Position numbers and translations under genes: made by a program. Below the pieces are notes generated by a model, which had not been told where the DNA came from, did not search any database, and saw only the letters and a list, made by a program, of their open reading frames with translations. From Mucilaginibacter sabulilitoris (GTDB taxonomy: Bacteria > Bacteroidota > Bacteroidia > Sphingobacteriales > Sphingobacteriaceae), in NCBI RefSeq assembly GCF_034262375.1, contig NZ_CP139558.1, forward strand, positions 2,046,001-2,110,000: a DNA stretch of 64,000 bases, in the 5' to 3' direction. Within the stretch, counting starts at the first letter, position 1. Every line of letters starts with the position of its first letter. Positions 30,331 to 39,527 of the stretch are shown in pieces.

Positions 30331-31725
30331 ATGACCGCAATTACCAAAATTTGCTGTATTGGAGCTGGATATGTCGGTGGACCGACTATGGCTATGATAG
30401 CAAAAAAATGCCCCCACATTGAAGTGACTGTCGTGGATCTTAACGAACAGCGTATTGCTGCCTGGAATGATGTCGACGTAACTAATATTCCTGTATATGA
30501 ACCGGGACTTAGTGACGTAGTTGCTGAAGCAAGAGGGCGCAATTTGTTTTTTTCCACAGATGTCGAGTCCGCAATTGCCGCAGCTCAAATGATTTTCATA
30601 TCTGTAAACACGCCAACAAAAACTTATGGTTCAGGTAAGGGACAAGCTGCTGATTTAAAATGGATAGAGTTATGTGCTAGACAAATAGCTCGAGTTGCAA
30701 ACGATAATAAAATAATAGTTGAAAAATCAACATTACCGGTACGTACAGCAAGTGCAATTAAAGATATTCTTACACATACAGGCAACGGATCGCAGTTTCA
30801 GATATTGTCAAATCCCGAGTTTCTTGCGGAGGGTACCGCCGTTGAAGATCTGGATGCTCCAGACCGCGTACTGATAGGCGGCGATAACACTCCGGAAGGC
30901 CGAGTAGCCGTCCAGGCTTTAGTAGACGTCTACGCTAATTGGATTCCGAGAGAACGTATTTTAACTACAAACGTTTGGTCATCAGAGTTATCCAAACTTA
31001 CTGCAAATGCATTTCTTGCCCAGCGCGTATCTTCAATAAACTCATTAACTGAGCTTTGTGAAAAAACGGAAGCTGATATTAATGAAGTAGCAAGGGCCAT
31101 AGGTACAGATAGCAGAATTGGCCCGAAGTTTCTTAAAGCCTCTGTTGGTTTTGGTGGCTCTTGCTTTCAAAAAGATATTTTAAACTTGGTGTATATTGCT
31201 AGAAGCTACGGTTTAAGTGAAGTCGCTGATTATTGGGAACAGGTTATTATTATGAATGATCATCAAAAAAGGAGATTTGCCAATCAGATCATTAAGAATT
31301 TGTATAATACGGTAAATGGAAAAAAAATAACTTTTTTGGGATGGGCATTCAAGAAGGATACAAATGATACTAGAGAATCTGCAGCAATTTATGTAGCTGA
31401 TCATTTACTGCATGAACAGGCTGAAATCGCTGTATATGATCCCAAGGTAATTAAAAATCAGATTTATGCAGATTTGAATTATCTTCAGACTCGGAAAGAG
31501 GAAGAGAACAGAAAGGGTGTCGAGGTTATCGAAGATCCTTATAAAGCTTGTGAAGGCGCGCATGCTATTGCTATTTTAACAGAATGGGATGAGTTTAAAA
31601 GTTACGACTGGCAGAGGATTTATGATTCCATGTTAAAGCCTGCTAAAATATTCGATGGTCGCAACCTTCTGGACGCAGATAAGCTAAAATCCATAGGATT
31701 TCAGGTGAGGTCGATCGGAGGCTAA
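30331..31725 (+). CDS. ugd: UDP-glucose 6-dehydrogenase
   Basis: Two-step oxidation of UDP-glucose to UDP-glucuronate. The 464-residue protein has the Rossmann motif [14 protein letters not shown] and the catalytic Cys motif [11 protein letters not shown] (about residue 274). Its length and details such as NEQRIAAWN resemble the eukaryote-like UGDH subgroup rather than short bacterial Ugd. It provides UDP-GlcA to the locus and, through the epimerase at 16.2 kb, UDP-GalA. It is the last gene before a strong terminator. Confidence 0.95.
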   Translation: MTAITKICCIGAGYVGGPTMAMIAKKCPHIEVTVVDLNEQRIAAWNDVDVTNIPVYEPGLSDVVAEARGRNLFFSTDVESAIAAAQMIFISVNTPTKTYGSGKGQAADLKWIELCARQIARVANDNKIIVEKSTLPVRTASAIKDILTHTGNGSQFQILSNPEFLAEGTAVEDLDAPDRVLIGGDNTPEGRVAVQALVDVYANWIPRERILTTNVWSSELSKLTANAFLAQRVSSINSLTELCEKTEADINEVARAIGTDSRIGPKFLKASVGFGGSCFQKDILNLVYIARSYGLSEVADYWEQVIIMNDHQKRRFANQIIKNLYNTVNGKKITFLGWAFKKDTNDTRESAAIYVADHLLHEQAEIAVYDPKVIKNQIYADLNYLQTRKEEENRKGVEVIEDPYKACEGAHAIAILTEWDEFKSYDWQRIYDSMLKPAKIFDGRNLLDADKLKSIGFQVRSIGG

Positions 31726-31746
31726 TTTTTATTGTTAAATTGAGAA

Positions 31747-31790
31747 CCACAAGGCAATTTTTTCCCAAATAAAAAGATTGCCTTGTGGAT
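31747..31790 (+). terminator. Strong hairpin at the end of the polysaccharide locus
   Basis: CCACAAGGCAA (31747-31757) pairs perfectly with TTGCCTTGTGG (31778-31788), and the inner T run pairs further with the A run. Located 22 bases after the ugd stop; flanking A and T runs would permit termination from both sides. Confidence 0.8.
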
Positions 31791-32989
31791 TTTAAAAGCC
31801 TACGAAAGTTCTATGCTAATCGCTTGAATTTAGTTTCTGAATTCTAAAATACAATTAAGTTATCAATAGTTATCTGTAAGAGGATTAACGTTGTTTTATG
31901 TAATATCCTTGAGCCATTAAATAAGGAAGTCAGAATCATGTTTGACGTGTTTATTTATCGTTTTAGACTGAAGCGTCAATTAAATCAATAAATTACAAGG
32001 ACTAATATCGAGAGAGTTAATGAGATGATTTCGTTTGCTGATCTTATAAAATCAGCCCTCTTTTATAAATCAACTTTGAGTTGATCAAAGAGACCTCAAA
32101 ATTATAGGTATTATTATGCGTACAAACAAATGATGGATTACGCGATATTTGGAAATCTTGTCGAATTTTTTTTACTAGTATGTAAAAACCGATCTGATTT
32201 TCTTCGTATAAGGAGATAGAATAGCAAGTTTCCAAATTTGTATAAACAATACATCATTAACATGCCTGCAAGAACTAGGCATAAAAACAAGGATCTTTCA
32301 AAATGTCGTATTATATTTTTGATATTCATACGAATATTCATAATTGGATAACTAATTTACTTATTTACAATTCGATATTTTTAGGACGCGACTATTTGAT
32401 TGAAAATTGTGCAATTTGTATAAGCAGTTGTAAAGTATTGTAAAATAATTTGTTAATCCATATCCCGTTATTCAGAAATTAATTGTAGACAGAGGACTTA
32501 TCGGTATTGCGAGGAAAATGTTTTAGTGATCGGTAATGCTCAGTATTGTGAACGCTCTTTGAGTACCAGTTGAAGATACAAGGGTCGCTATTCTCTCTAG
32601 TTACTTAGGCAGCAGATGCATTATTAATGAGCCTACTTCGGTAGCGACAATTCTTTACACACTAAGACTCACGCTATAGAATAAAAGGAGAAGGGTTGAA
32701 AATGAAATAATGTAAACACCGAACTTGCAAGCGCTCGAAGTTTCCTCACTTTGAGTGTGTGTCTGCCTACTTGCTGTGATTCTAAAAAGCAATGAAAATC
32801 ATTCTTGATAAATCAAACACTGTAATTTTTTAATCCCTTTGACTTATTCCAAAGCTAAATTCGTATTGCTCTGGCTATCAAGTACGTCTTCCGCTTAATT
32901 GACTGCAATCGATGCAATTCCAATTTAAAGACGTAATCTCTTTTGAGTTGCTTTATGTATAAACACGAAAGGAAAAGTGAGGCTATAGT
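31791..32989. other. AT-rich gap of about 1.2 kb without recognisable gene
   Basis: Short open frames of about 60 codons occur on the minus strand (for example 32044-32341), but they lack composition or motifs of real proteins. No tRNA, obvious hairpin, repeat or IS end was seen. It may hold decayed sequence or a small RNA that cannot be recognised by eye. Confidence 0.5.
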
Positions 32990-33946
32990 TTAAAGGTGAT
33001 TAAAGCTACCTATCGAGTCAAATATGCCTGCTTCAAGTTTTCGTATAAGTTCAAGTCGGCTCTTGACTTGCGTTTTGTGCATCGCGTTTTGCAAATGCGT
33101 GGTAACCGTTCTTTCAGCAATAAATAAGCGGTCGCCAATTTGTTTAGATTTCATTCCTGACCTTAATAGTTGTATGATTTCTATTTCTCGGCCTGTCAAA
33201 TGATATTTTAAACAATTAGTAACAAACAGTTCAGGACGTATACCATTGACTTTCATTTCCATAAATTGATTGTACTCCAATCGGGATCGCTGAACGGACT
33301 TCCAAATAAAAAGAATGCTAATTACCAAAACACCGGTGTTGCTGCATAGGACTTCTGCCAACTGACTTTTTTCAACAAATCCCAATACAGCAAGTGAAAC
33401 CAACGGACTAATTGCAAAATACATGGCTAGTGCTTCAAAGCGCTGTCCCCGGCTATGCTGTGATTTTCGTTTCCTCCATACAGCTCGAAACATTACATAC
33501 AACAAAATCACGGCATACATAAAGGGCATGATTATTCCGTAAATGATGTCTGCTTTGAGGTCTCCATTAAGGGCATATATAATTACAAAAAACACAACAT
33601 AGGGTAACATGAGAAATAAGGGAACGCCATATAAAGCATGCCATCGAATTTCGCTTAATTCAAATGCTTTATAGAAATAAAAAGGAAAATAAGAAGCCAT
33701 TACAAAGCCGGCGCCATAGGCAATCATTAATTGTACAGATACCGAAATAATATTGAATTTGGGATCCGGGAATAAACCACCTGTAATGTTATATAACAAC
33801 ATTAGGCCAAGCAAAATCAGGTGCCATTTTCGGGTTTTGTCTTGAGGTCTAGAAACAAAAAAAATAAACTGGAAGCAAAATAGGATAAATTCGAGGATAA
33901 TGAAAATAAAGGTGACGATGTGCACCTGCGTTCCGAAAACCAACAT
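32990..33946 (-). CDS. Membrane-bound LuxR-type regulator
   Basis: A 318-residue protein with about seven hydrophobic segments in the first 225 residues, followed by a C-terminal LuxR-type helix-turn-helix (LTGREIEIIQLLRSGMKSKQ and AERTVTTHLQNAMHK). Many Bacteroidota carry such 7TM-HTH fusions with unknown signals. This one lacks a recognised ligand-binding domain. It lies 9 bases downstream of a GNAT gene on the same strand, so the two are likely one transcript. Confidence 0.85.
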   Translation of the reverse strand: MLVFGTQVHIVTFIFIILEFILFCFQFIFFVSRPQDKTRKWHLILLGLMLLYNITGGLFPDPKFNIISVSVQLMIAYGAGFVMASYFPFYFYKAFELSEIRWHALYGVPLFLMLPYVVFFVIIYALNGDLKADIIYGIIMPFMYAVILLYVMFRAVWRKRKSQHSRGQRFEALAMYFAISPLVSLAVLGFVEKSQLAEVLCSNTGVLVISILFIWKSVQRSRLEYNQFMEMKVNGIRPELFVTNCLKYHLTGREIEIIQLLRSGMKSKQIGDRLFIAERTVTTHLQNAMHKTQVKSRLELIRKLEAGIFDSIGSFNHL

Positions 33947-33955
33947 AACAACTTA

Positions 33956-34525
33956 TTAATATTTCTTTTTTAAAAAATAAAGCAAATAGCCAAAATCGAG
34001 TTGCTTATAAATTTCAAAGTCATTTTTCTTATACCAAGGGATATTTTTCACTGTTGAGGTCTCCAAACATAAGGGTAAATTCATGGACGCTGCTATCCCA
34101 ATAATATCGGAAAGCAACTCACTTCCTATGCCCTGATGCTGGCTATTCGGATGGACACCAATAAACCATAGATAAAGATGTTCCTCCTTTAACTGTAGTT
34201 TTTTTATCGTTGATTCTCTTTTTAGTGGGATGCCTATTCGGGTGAGCCCAACGGCTTTAACAATCAGTTTAATATCCAACCATAGGGTATAAAGGGAATT
34301 TCTCTTACCTTTCGGAAATAATAGAAGAGCACACCCCTGTCTATTGTCCGAAAAATACACCTTTCCAAATCGCATACATATATCAAATGAATAGGCCATT
34401 AATGCCTTGACTTGTTCTTTGTTGTTTTTATTTTTGATGATGTAATTCACACTTTTATTACCAACAAATGATCTTGTTAAGATGTCAATTGCCATTGGCT
34501 TATCTTTTATTGTTGCAGTTATCAT
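33956..34525 (-). CDS. GNAT family N-acetyltransferase
   Basis: A 189-residue cytoplasmic protein. The acetyl-CoA site is seen as the motif VHPNSQHQGIGSELLSDI (about residues 131-148; the Q/R-x-x-G-x-G/A signature), followed by LCLETSTVKNIPWYKKNDFEI, which matches the small GNAT group common in Bacteroidota. The substrate is unknown. It is first in a two-gene unit with the membrane LuxR-type regulator. Confidence 0.88.
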   Translation of the reverse strand: MITATIKDKPMAIDILTRSFVGNKSVNYIIKNKNNKEQVKALMAYSFDICMRFGKVYFSDNRQGCALLLFPKGKRNSLYTLWLDIKLIVKAVGLTRIGIPLKRESTIKKLQLKEEHLYLWFIGVHPNSQHQGIGSELLSDIIGIAASMNLPLCLETSTVKNIPWYKKNDFEIYKQLDFGYLLYFLKKKY

Positions 34526-35236
34526 AACAGTTAAATAATCAATATTGTGAGTATAATTGATCTTTGTAGATAATTAAAATATAATATTAATTTAATCTAT
34601 TCTTTATATCTAATTATTGATCAATTAATTAGCTGTATAGGTTAAATATTATTGCATATTACGAAATAATTTAATAAATACAACGACAATATTGATTGAC
34701 TAAGACTATTATTTATTTTCAATGTAACAATGCTATTGGCTCTATGAATGTGTTACCCGCGAGTTATTTCTATCAGAGGTATATTTAACTCCATCATCTT
34801 TAGTCTCCAAGACATCGAGGTCAGTTAGCCGTTTCTTTAGTGGTTTCGAAAATATATGAAATAATTTCTGGCTAAAAATTCGGGCCGTCAACATTATAAT
34901 ATCTGTATCGATGTCGATGCTTCTTAACTTTTTAATAGCCTGTAGGCTGTTGGCATGTCGATGGTCTTTGAAGTAGTACAATTATGAAGTTACCGTCTAA
35001 CTCCAGCTCCAAACCCGTAAACGAATAAGCTAGTTTAACTTAGTTACTACACTACTACAACTGATACGTATTCACTACCAAGGCGTTAACTTGGAATAGG
35101 TAAACTATTAATTGAGCAAATCAAATGATCACTGTCTTTTTATCGCGGCGATCAGGCAGCCGTAACGAGGTTATGTCAATGGGGCAGCTGAAGCGTTCCT
35201 AGCCTAGCACGGCGGCGAGAAATAGTTGAAAGATCG
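34526..35236. other. Gap with a doubtful minus-strand ORF
   Basis: About 700 bases with no clear gene. A 79-codon minus-strand frame (34742-34981) contains a stretch SLQAIKKLRSIDIDTDIIML that faintly resembles a response-regulator receiver core. The rest does not follow the family, and the upstream sequence gives no phosphoacceptor region. It may be a decayed fragment; a coding role is not supported. The remainder is AT-rich, becoming more GC-rich after about 35130, near the dehydratase relic. Confidence 0.35.
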
Positions 35237-35508
35237 ATGGATGATCGTTTTCGGGAATTAAGGCCACCGCTATTGGTTCCATGCGCGATGGCAAGAACCT
35301 AATCGGTGAAAACCCATTATTCCTGCAATCAATGCGCGGCCTTGCCGATTCCTCGCTGGAAAAGGACCCGTGGGTAGGACGGAAACTGGCATCTGATATG
35401 GTTCATATGCAGGTTAACCGGATATTTGCCTTCAGGCAGCGCAGGCACGAAGCTTTTATCTGGCACAGCCTGTTGAAACTGGTAGTTACGGCCGAAAAGT
35501 GCGGTTAA
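35237..35508 (+). pseudogene. Relic of a lantibiotic dehydratase (LanB/thiopeptide-type) C-terminus
   Basis: The longest open frame (35281-35508) ends with DMVHMQVNRIFAFRQRRHEA and FIWHSLLKL, matching the C-terminal signature of LanB / thiopeptide-type dehydratases (pattern S-IHM-xNR-F-x-QR-HE). A second frame just upstream (35237-35280) reads MDDRFRELRPPLLV, matching the segment that normally precedes it, so one frameshift separates them. Sequence further upstream is too decayed to follow. The whole N-terminal dehydratase is missing, so this is a dead fragment. No precursor peptide is nearby. Confidence 0.55.
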
Positions 35509-35947
35509 ACAGTTTGGCAACCGAAAGTGTCAGCCGCAACTGACGAGCAGTTTGTTCAGGTTGGCCATCAATTGTTCCCGGTATTGTCGGTCAATAGGAA
35601 TAATAATTCCGTTGCTCACATGGATAGCAATGGCATAGCCATTGATCGCCTGTTGCGGAAATAGGGGCAGATCGTTCTGTTACTTGTTAAGGTGGCTGAC
35701 TTGCTTTTATAAGAGCTGAAATCTTTGTTTCATCACAAGACTCATTGGGCTAATGCGCAAGGGATAGCCTGATCGCGTTTCCTGAAATATCGGAATTAAG
35801 CACCTTTTCCAACCATCAAATTTGTATTAGGTAATTTGGCGTAAATAATATCTCCATTTTACGTATTGTCTTAACGCCTGGTAGCCACGACCTTTGTTAC
35901 GTCTGGATTGAAGCAATCTATTGTGCATGAATTAAAGTAAAGGCAAA
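35509..35947. other. Gap with a small unidentified minus-strand fragment
   Basis: A minus-strand frame of about 50 codons (35530-35679), open but without a start codon, ends in NGYAIAIHVSNGIIIPIDRQ... and looks protein-like, suggesting the C-terminus of an unidentified gene. Nothing else was recognised before the next gene. Confidence 0.25.
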
Positions 35948-37102
35948 ATGGAAAGAGTTTTAAGTAAACTGCAGGAATTTATTATTAAGCATATTCAACC
36001 GAATCATCTGATGGAACAGGAAGTTTTACCTGCATCTTTGGAGCACTGGCATTCACTGTGGTCAAATGAACGCGAAATCATCAGGAAGGATTTTACAGAT
36101 CATTTAACAGTCAATAATGACCACAATGTAGCCTTGCTCACCGGGCTTATAACGTTAGCGGATCTGGTGTGTGTTTATCTGACGCGGAATGGCAAAATCT
36201 GGCAAAGGAGTCATGATGCCAAACGAATCAAGTTATTTTATCAAGGCATCAGTCGCGATCTTCAAACGTTTATTGAATTGCTATCAGGTTTTGATCCAAT
36301 GGCTTTCCATTTAGCACCTTTTCTAATAATCGAGCTGCCATCGGCTAAACAGACGTTAAAATTCAAATATCAACAGTTGGAAAAGCATCTAACCAACTTT
36401 AATATTGACCATCCCCTTTCTACCATGCTGATAAAAACCATTAAAGGGTATATCCGGAGGCCGTCCCTTACCAGGCGGGAGCATGAGTATTTAACCCAGC
36501 TGATGATTGCTGTATTGGCGTTATCCATAACTGATATCCCAACATTGAAAAAGACACTGTTTCACTACAACTTTAATCCGCCTGAGTTTTTTACCTATTG
36601 GATACATGAGTGGGATCAATTGCTTGATGAAGAGCCTGGTTTATATGAACAAATGGAATTACTTATCATGGAACAAGATCGTTTGTCCAATTTAAGGGTT
36701 CGTCATCAAGCCGGCCTGCTGCTTAGTGACGAATCCTTAAACGTTGAACTTGGCCGATACCTTCAGGAAAAAAGACAAATGGTTATGGACCTGATTAACT
36801 TGCGAAGGGCCAGGTTACAAGAAAATGAATTGGTAAAGCTGGCACGGCGAATAAAGATCAATATGTCAGTTGCGCAATTAGGTCTATTCATCCGATTGCA
36901 GTTGGAGAAGGGAATTCTTTTGAAAGACAATGTTGGGAAATTGTTCAACTTTTACGCTACGCACTTTTATACACCGCAAACAGATAGTATTTCTCCGCAA
37001 AGCCTGCAAAAGAAATCGACCGAAATTGAATATGCGACTGCTCAAAAATTGAAGAGCCTGCTGATCAGTATGATCAATTGGCTAAATGAAAACTTTAATT
37101 AA
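35948..37102 (+). CDS. RteC-like protein
   Basis: A 384-residue soluble, helix-rich protein. The C-terminal third (about 295-384) has the order KINMSVAQLGLFIRLQLEKG, then NVGKLFNFYATHF, then ISPQSLQKKSTEIEY, then KLKSLLISMINWLNENF. This follows the RteC family, which in Bacteroides conjugative transposons activates excision genes in response to tetracycline. In Sphingobacteriaceae many RteC relatives occur outside complete elements. No rteA/rteB, excisionase or transfer genes are present here, so this copy is isolated; its target is unknown. The family call rests on pattern only. Confidence 0.5.
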   Translation: MERVLSKLQEFIIKHIQPNHLMEQEVLPASLEHWHSLWSNEREIIRKDFTDHLTVNNDHNVALLTGLITLADLVCVYLTRNGKIWQRSHDAKRIKLFYQGISRDLQTFIELLSGFDPMAFHLAPFLIIELPSAKQTLKFKYQQLEKHLTNFNIDHPLSTMLIKTIKGYIRRPSLTRREHEYLTQLMIAVLALSITDIPTLKKTLFHYNFNPPEFFTYWIHEWDQLLDEEPGLYEQMELLIMEQDRLSNLRVRHQAGLLLSDESLNVELGRYLQEKRQMVMDLINLRRARLQENELVKLARRIKINMSVAQLGLFIRLQLEKGILLKDNVGKLFNFYATHFYTPQTDSISPQSLQKKSTEIEYATAQKLKSLLISMINWLNENFN

Positions 37103-37280
37103 GACATCATCACCACACTGATCGCCACCTACTCCGATTGTAGAATTGCTTTTGACTAATAAGCCTTGGGCTTTCTAAAAGTTCTCCTATTCGTTGCTTG
37201 TGCGATAATTGTAATCCTACCTTTGTTCGAACCGATATTTTATAGACTTATTTAGTTCAAAAATATAGTTATTGTTGTTG

Positions 37281-37960
37281 TCACTGTGGTGATGCTGGAA
37301 ACTCGACAGCGTTTCTGGTATCTCCACAGTTTAGCCGCTTGTACAGGTCTGGCGTTATACCTCCCAATGCTTCATGCGGTCTATTGTAATTGTAATCTTC
37401 CATCCATTCATCAGCTAAAACCTGTACTTGGTTAATATCTCTGGATAGGTAAGCGTCCAGTAGATTCTCGCGGAACGTCCTATTGAACCGTTCGATGTAA
37501 CCATTCTGCATGGGCTTTCCCGGCTGCGTGTACTGTACTTTTATACCCTTGCTTTCACACCAATCCTTGAATTCCTCACTGATAAACTCAGGTCCATTAT
37601 CTACCCTGATGCAACTTGGCTTACCTCGTTCATGAATGGTTCGTTCCAGGATCTCAGTTTTCCGCATGGCAGGCATCGTATAAGCTGCTTCCACAGCGAT
37701 AGCTTCCCGATTATAGTCATCGATGATATTTGGTGTTCGGAACCTTCTTTTGTTCATCAGCACATCACACATGAAGTCTATAGACCAGGTACCGCCAGCC
37801 TGATTAGGTACGCTCCATGGCACTTTAACCCTGGCTGGCACACGTCTGCGAACTTTACGTCGCTTGTTCATGCCCAACAATAAGTACAAATACAGATCCT
37901 GCCCCTCAGTTGGATGTCGCTCGGACAACTCCAACAACTTATCGTAGCTTTCCCTTCACA
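37281..37960 (-). pseudogene. Truncated IS3-type transposase (OrfB integrase)
   Basis: The open part encodes 218 residues of an rve-type integrase: TWSIDFMCDVL (first Asp), VDNGPEFISEEFKDWCES (second Asp), and PMQNGYIERFNRTFRENLLDAYLSRD with the catalytic Glu, so the DDE triad survives. The N-terminus is damaged: a stop codon lies just upstream of RESYDKLLELSERHPTEG, and the expected linker after QDLY is shortened before LLLGMNKRRK. OrfA is absent. The element is therefore immobile. Terminal inverted repeats were not identified. Confidence 0.8.
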
Positions 37961-38307
37961 GACGGTTTGCTCTGTTCGCATGCGGCTAGCTGAAGAATAC
38001 TAACAATTAGATATGATTATTTTATTAAAGTATTTGTTTGGAATTATAAATAATTATATTTGAGGAAACCTAACAGACTTAATATGATGACCTTATCACC
38101 TGACAAACTTCCCAAAAAACATCTTCATCGAGGCTTACTATTTAATCCGACTCTTCATCGAAGAAGCCAGCTTTAACACATACATCCCAGTTTAACAGTA
38201 CAGTAATTCAACGAATATTAACAGTATCATCGTGCTGGTATTATCTCTTTGTTTCTGCGTTGCGACCGAAAACTTTGCCTAATTACAACTGAAGTTCGAA
38301 CCATATC
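37961..38307. other. Intergenic region upstream of the Rhs locus
   Basis: 347 AT-rich bases between the IS relic and the first stalk protein. It presumably holds the promoter for the locus; TATATTTG-like and TTTG motifs occur (for example TTATATTTGAGG near 38055), but the spacing is not convincing. No gene recognised. Confidence 0.35.
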
Positions 38308-39456
38308 ATGAAAAAAGGTTATTTAACCATTGTAACGATCCTTATCTTTTTACAATCAGCTCGTGCCCAATGGACACTTAGCGGAACCAACATCTCAACA
38401 AATCCGACGTCCGGTAATGTGCAGATCGGTCTAACGTCCCCGACGATAATCAATGCCTCGTCGGTCTTGTTTCCTTCAGCGATCCCTAAGCTGGAAATCC
38501 TAACCGGCACAGATGGTGCCGCTGCTTATTCAGAGATGATAACGCTCCGACATACCGGGATCGGCTCGGGGGCGCTTTCCAGGCAGCTCGGAATGTTATT
38601 CAAACTTTCCAATGAAGGGAACACCCAGGAATCAAATAAGATGGGGGGAATAATGGTGGAAAGTAGCAGCGCTTGGGCAAATCATATTTCGCTGAGCCTG
38701 ATTACGGCCGGCGCCAAGAGACTGACTATTGATGAAACGGGTAATGTCGGTGTTGGAACCAATGATCCCTGGGCCAAATTAACGGTATATGCTTCATCGG
38801 TATTAGGCGGTAGCCCTAAGGATTCCGTTTTATTAAGCTCTGTTAGCGGCAGAGGGGGAGCCTCAAATACGTTTAAAAATAACATATGGCTGGTGAGGAA
38901 TTCTGCTGGCAGTGATTGGACGTCAACCAATCTGCATGACGGCATAGCTGTTGACGGTTCGTTCGGGAGTCCTCAAACAGATACCAAGACCTGGTGGGAA
39001 CGGAACCCTTATAAAGATATTCAATCCTGGGGCAATGCAGCAAATACCTACCTGTCAATAAACAAGGGGAATGTCGGCGTAGGAGTTATAGATACTAAAG
39101 GATATAAATTGGCGGTCAACGGTGGCGTCATCGCCACTGCGGTTACGGTTAAACTGAATTCAGATTGGCCGGATTATGTATTCAAAAGAGATTATAAGCT
39201 TCCTTCATTAGCAGCAGTTAAAACCTATATCGATCAACACCAGCACTTACCAGAAATTCCATCAGAGCAGGAAATAGTCAAAAAAGGACTTGATCTGGGA
39301 GAGATGAATAAAGTACTGGTGAAAAAAGTGGAAGAGCTGACTTTGTATTTACTGGAACAAAAAGAAGAAACCGCGAAACAAGCACAGTTACAGGAAGCAC
39401 GAATTAAACATCTGGAGGAACGGCTAAATCAATTGGTTCATTCAAAAAATGAATAA
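38308..39456 (+). CDS. Secreted tail-fibre-like stalk protein
   Basis: A 382-residue protein with a signal peptide (IVTILIFLQSARA, cleavage before QWTLSG). The body has phage tail-fibre/adhesin-like repeats (NVGVGTNDPWAKLTVYAS, GNVGVGVIDTKGYKLAVNGG). The C-terminal module, with DWPDYVFKRDYKLPSL, QHLPEIPSEQEI and a coiled coil (about 320-382), is shared by many Bacteroidota proteins next to Rhs genes. It is paralogous to the next gene. Presumably it forms a trimeric surface fibre; no chaperone-cleavage motif is present. Confidence 0.72.
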   Translation: MKKGYLTIVTILIFLQSARAQWTLSGTNISTNPTSGNVQIGLTSPTIINASSVLFPSAIPKLEILTGTDGAAAYSEMITLRHTGIGSGALSRQLGMLFKLSNEGNTQESNKMGGIMVESSSAWANHISLSLITAGAKRLTIDETGNVGVGTNDPWAKLTVYASSVLGGSPKDSVLLSSVSGRGGASNTFKNNIWLVRNSAGSDWTSTNLHDGIAVDGSFGSPQTDTKTWWERNPYKDIQSWGNAANTYLSINKGNVGVGVIDTKGYKLAVNGGVIATAVTVKLNSDWPDYVFKRDYKLPSLAAVKTYIDQHQHLPEIPSEQEIVKKGLDLGEMNKVLVKKVEELTLYLLEQKEETAKQAQLQEARIKHLEERLNQLVHSKNE

Positions 39457-39527
39457 AGCCATAATCCATACGCAAATAGATTTCTACACCTTAACCAACT
39501 GAAGAAACAAATAATCTTAACCCTATT

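Noticed and set aside
32044..32341. Overlapping short minus-strand ORFs in the AT-rich gap
   Set aside because: Products are low-complexity and hydrophobic by AT bias; no start context and two frames compete.
34742..34981. Minus-strand ORF with a receiver-like stretch
   Set aside because: Only about 20 residues resemble a response regulator, and the flanking parts do not; kept only as a note in the gap entry.
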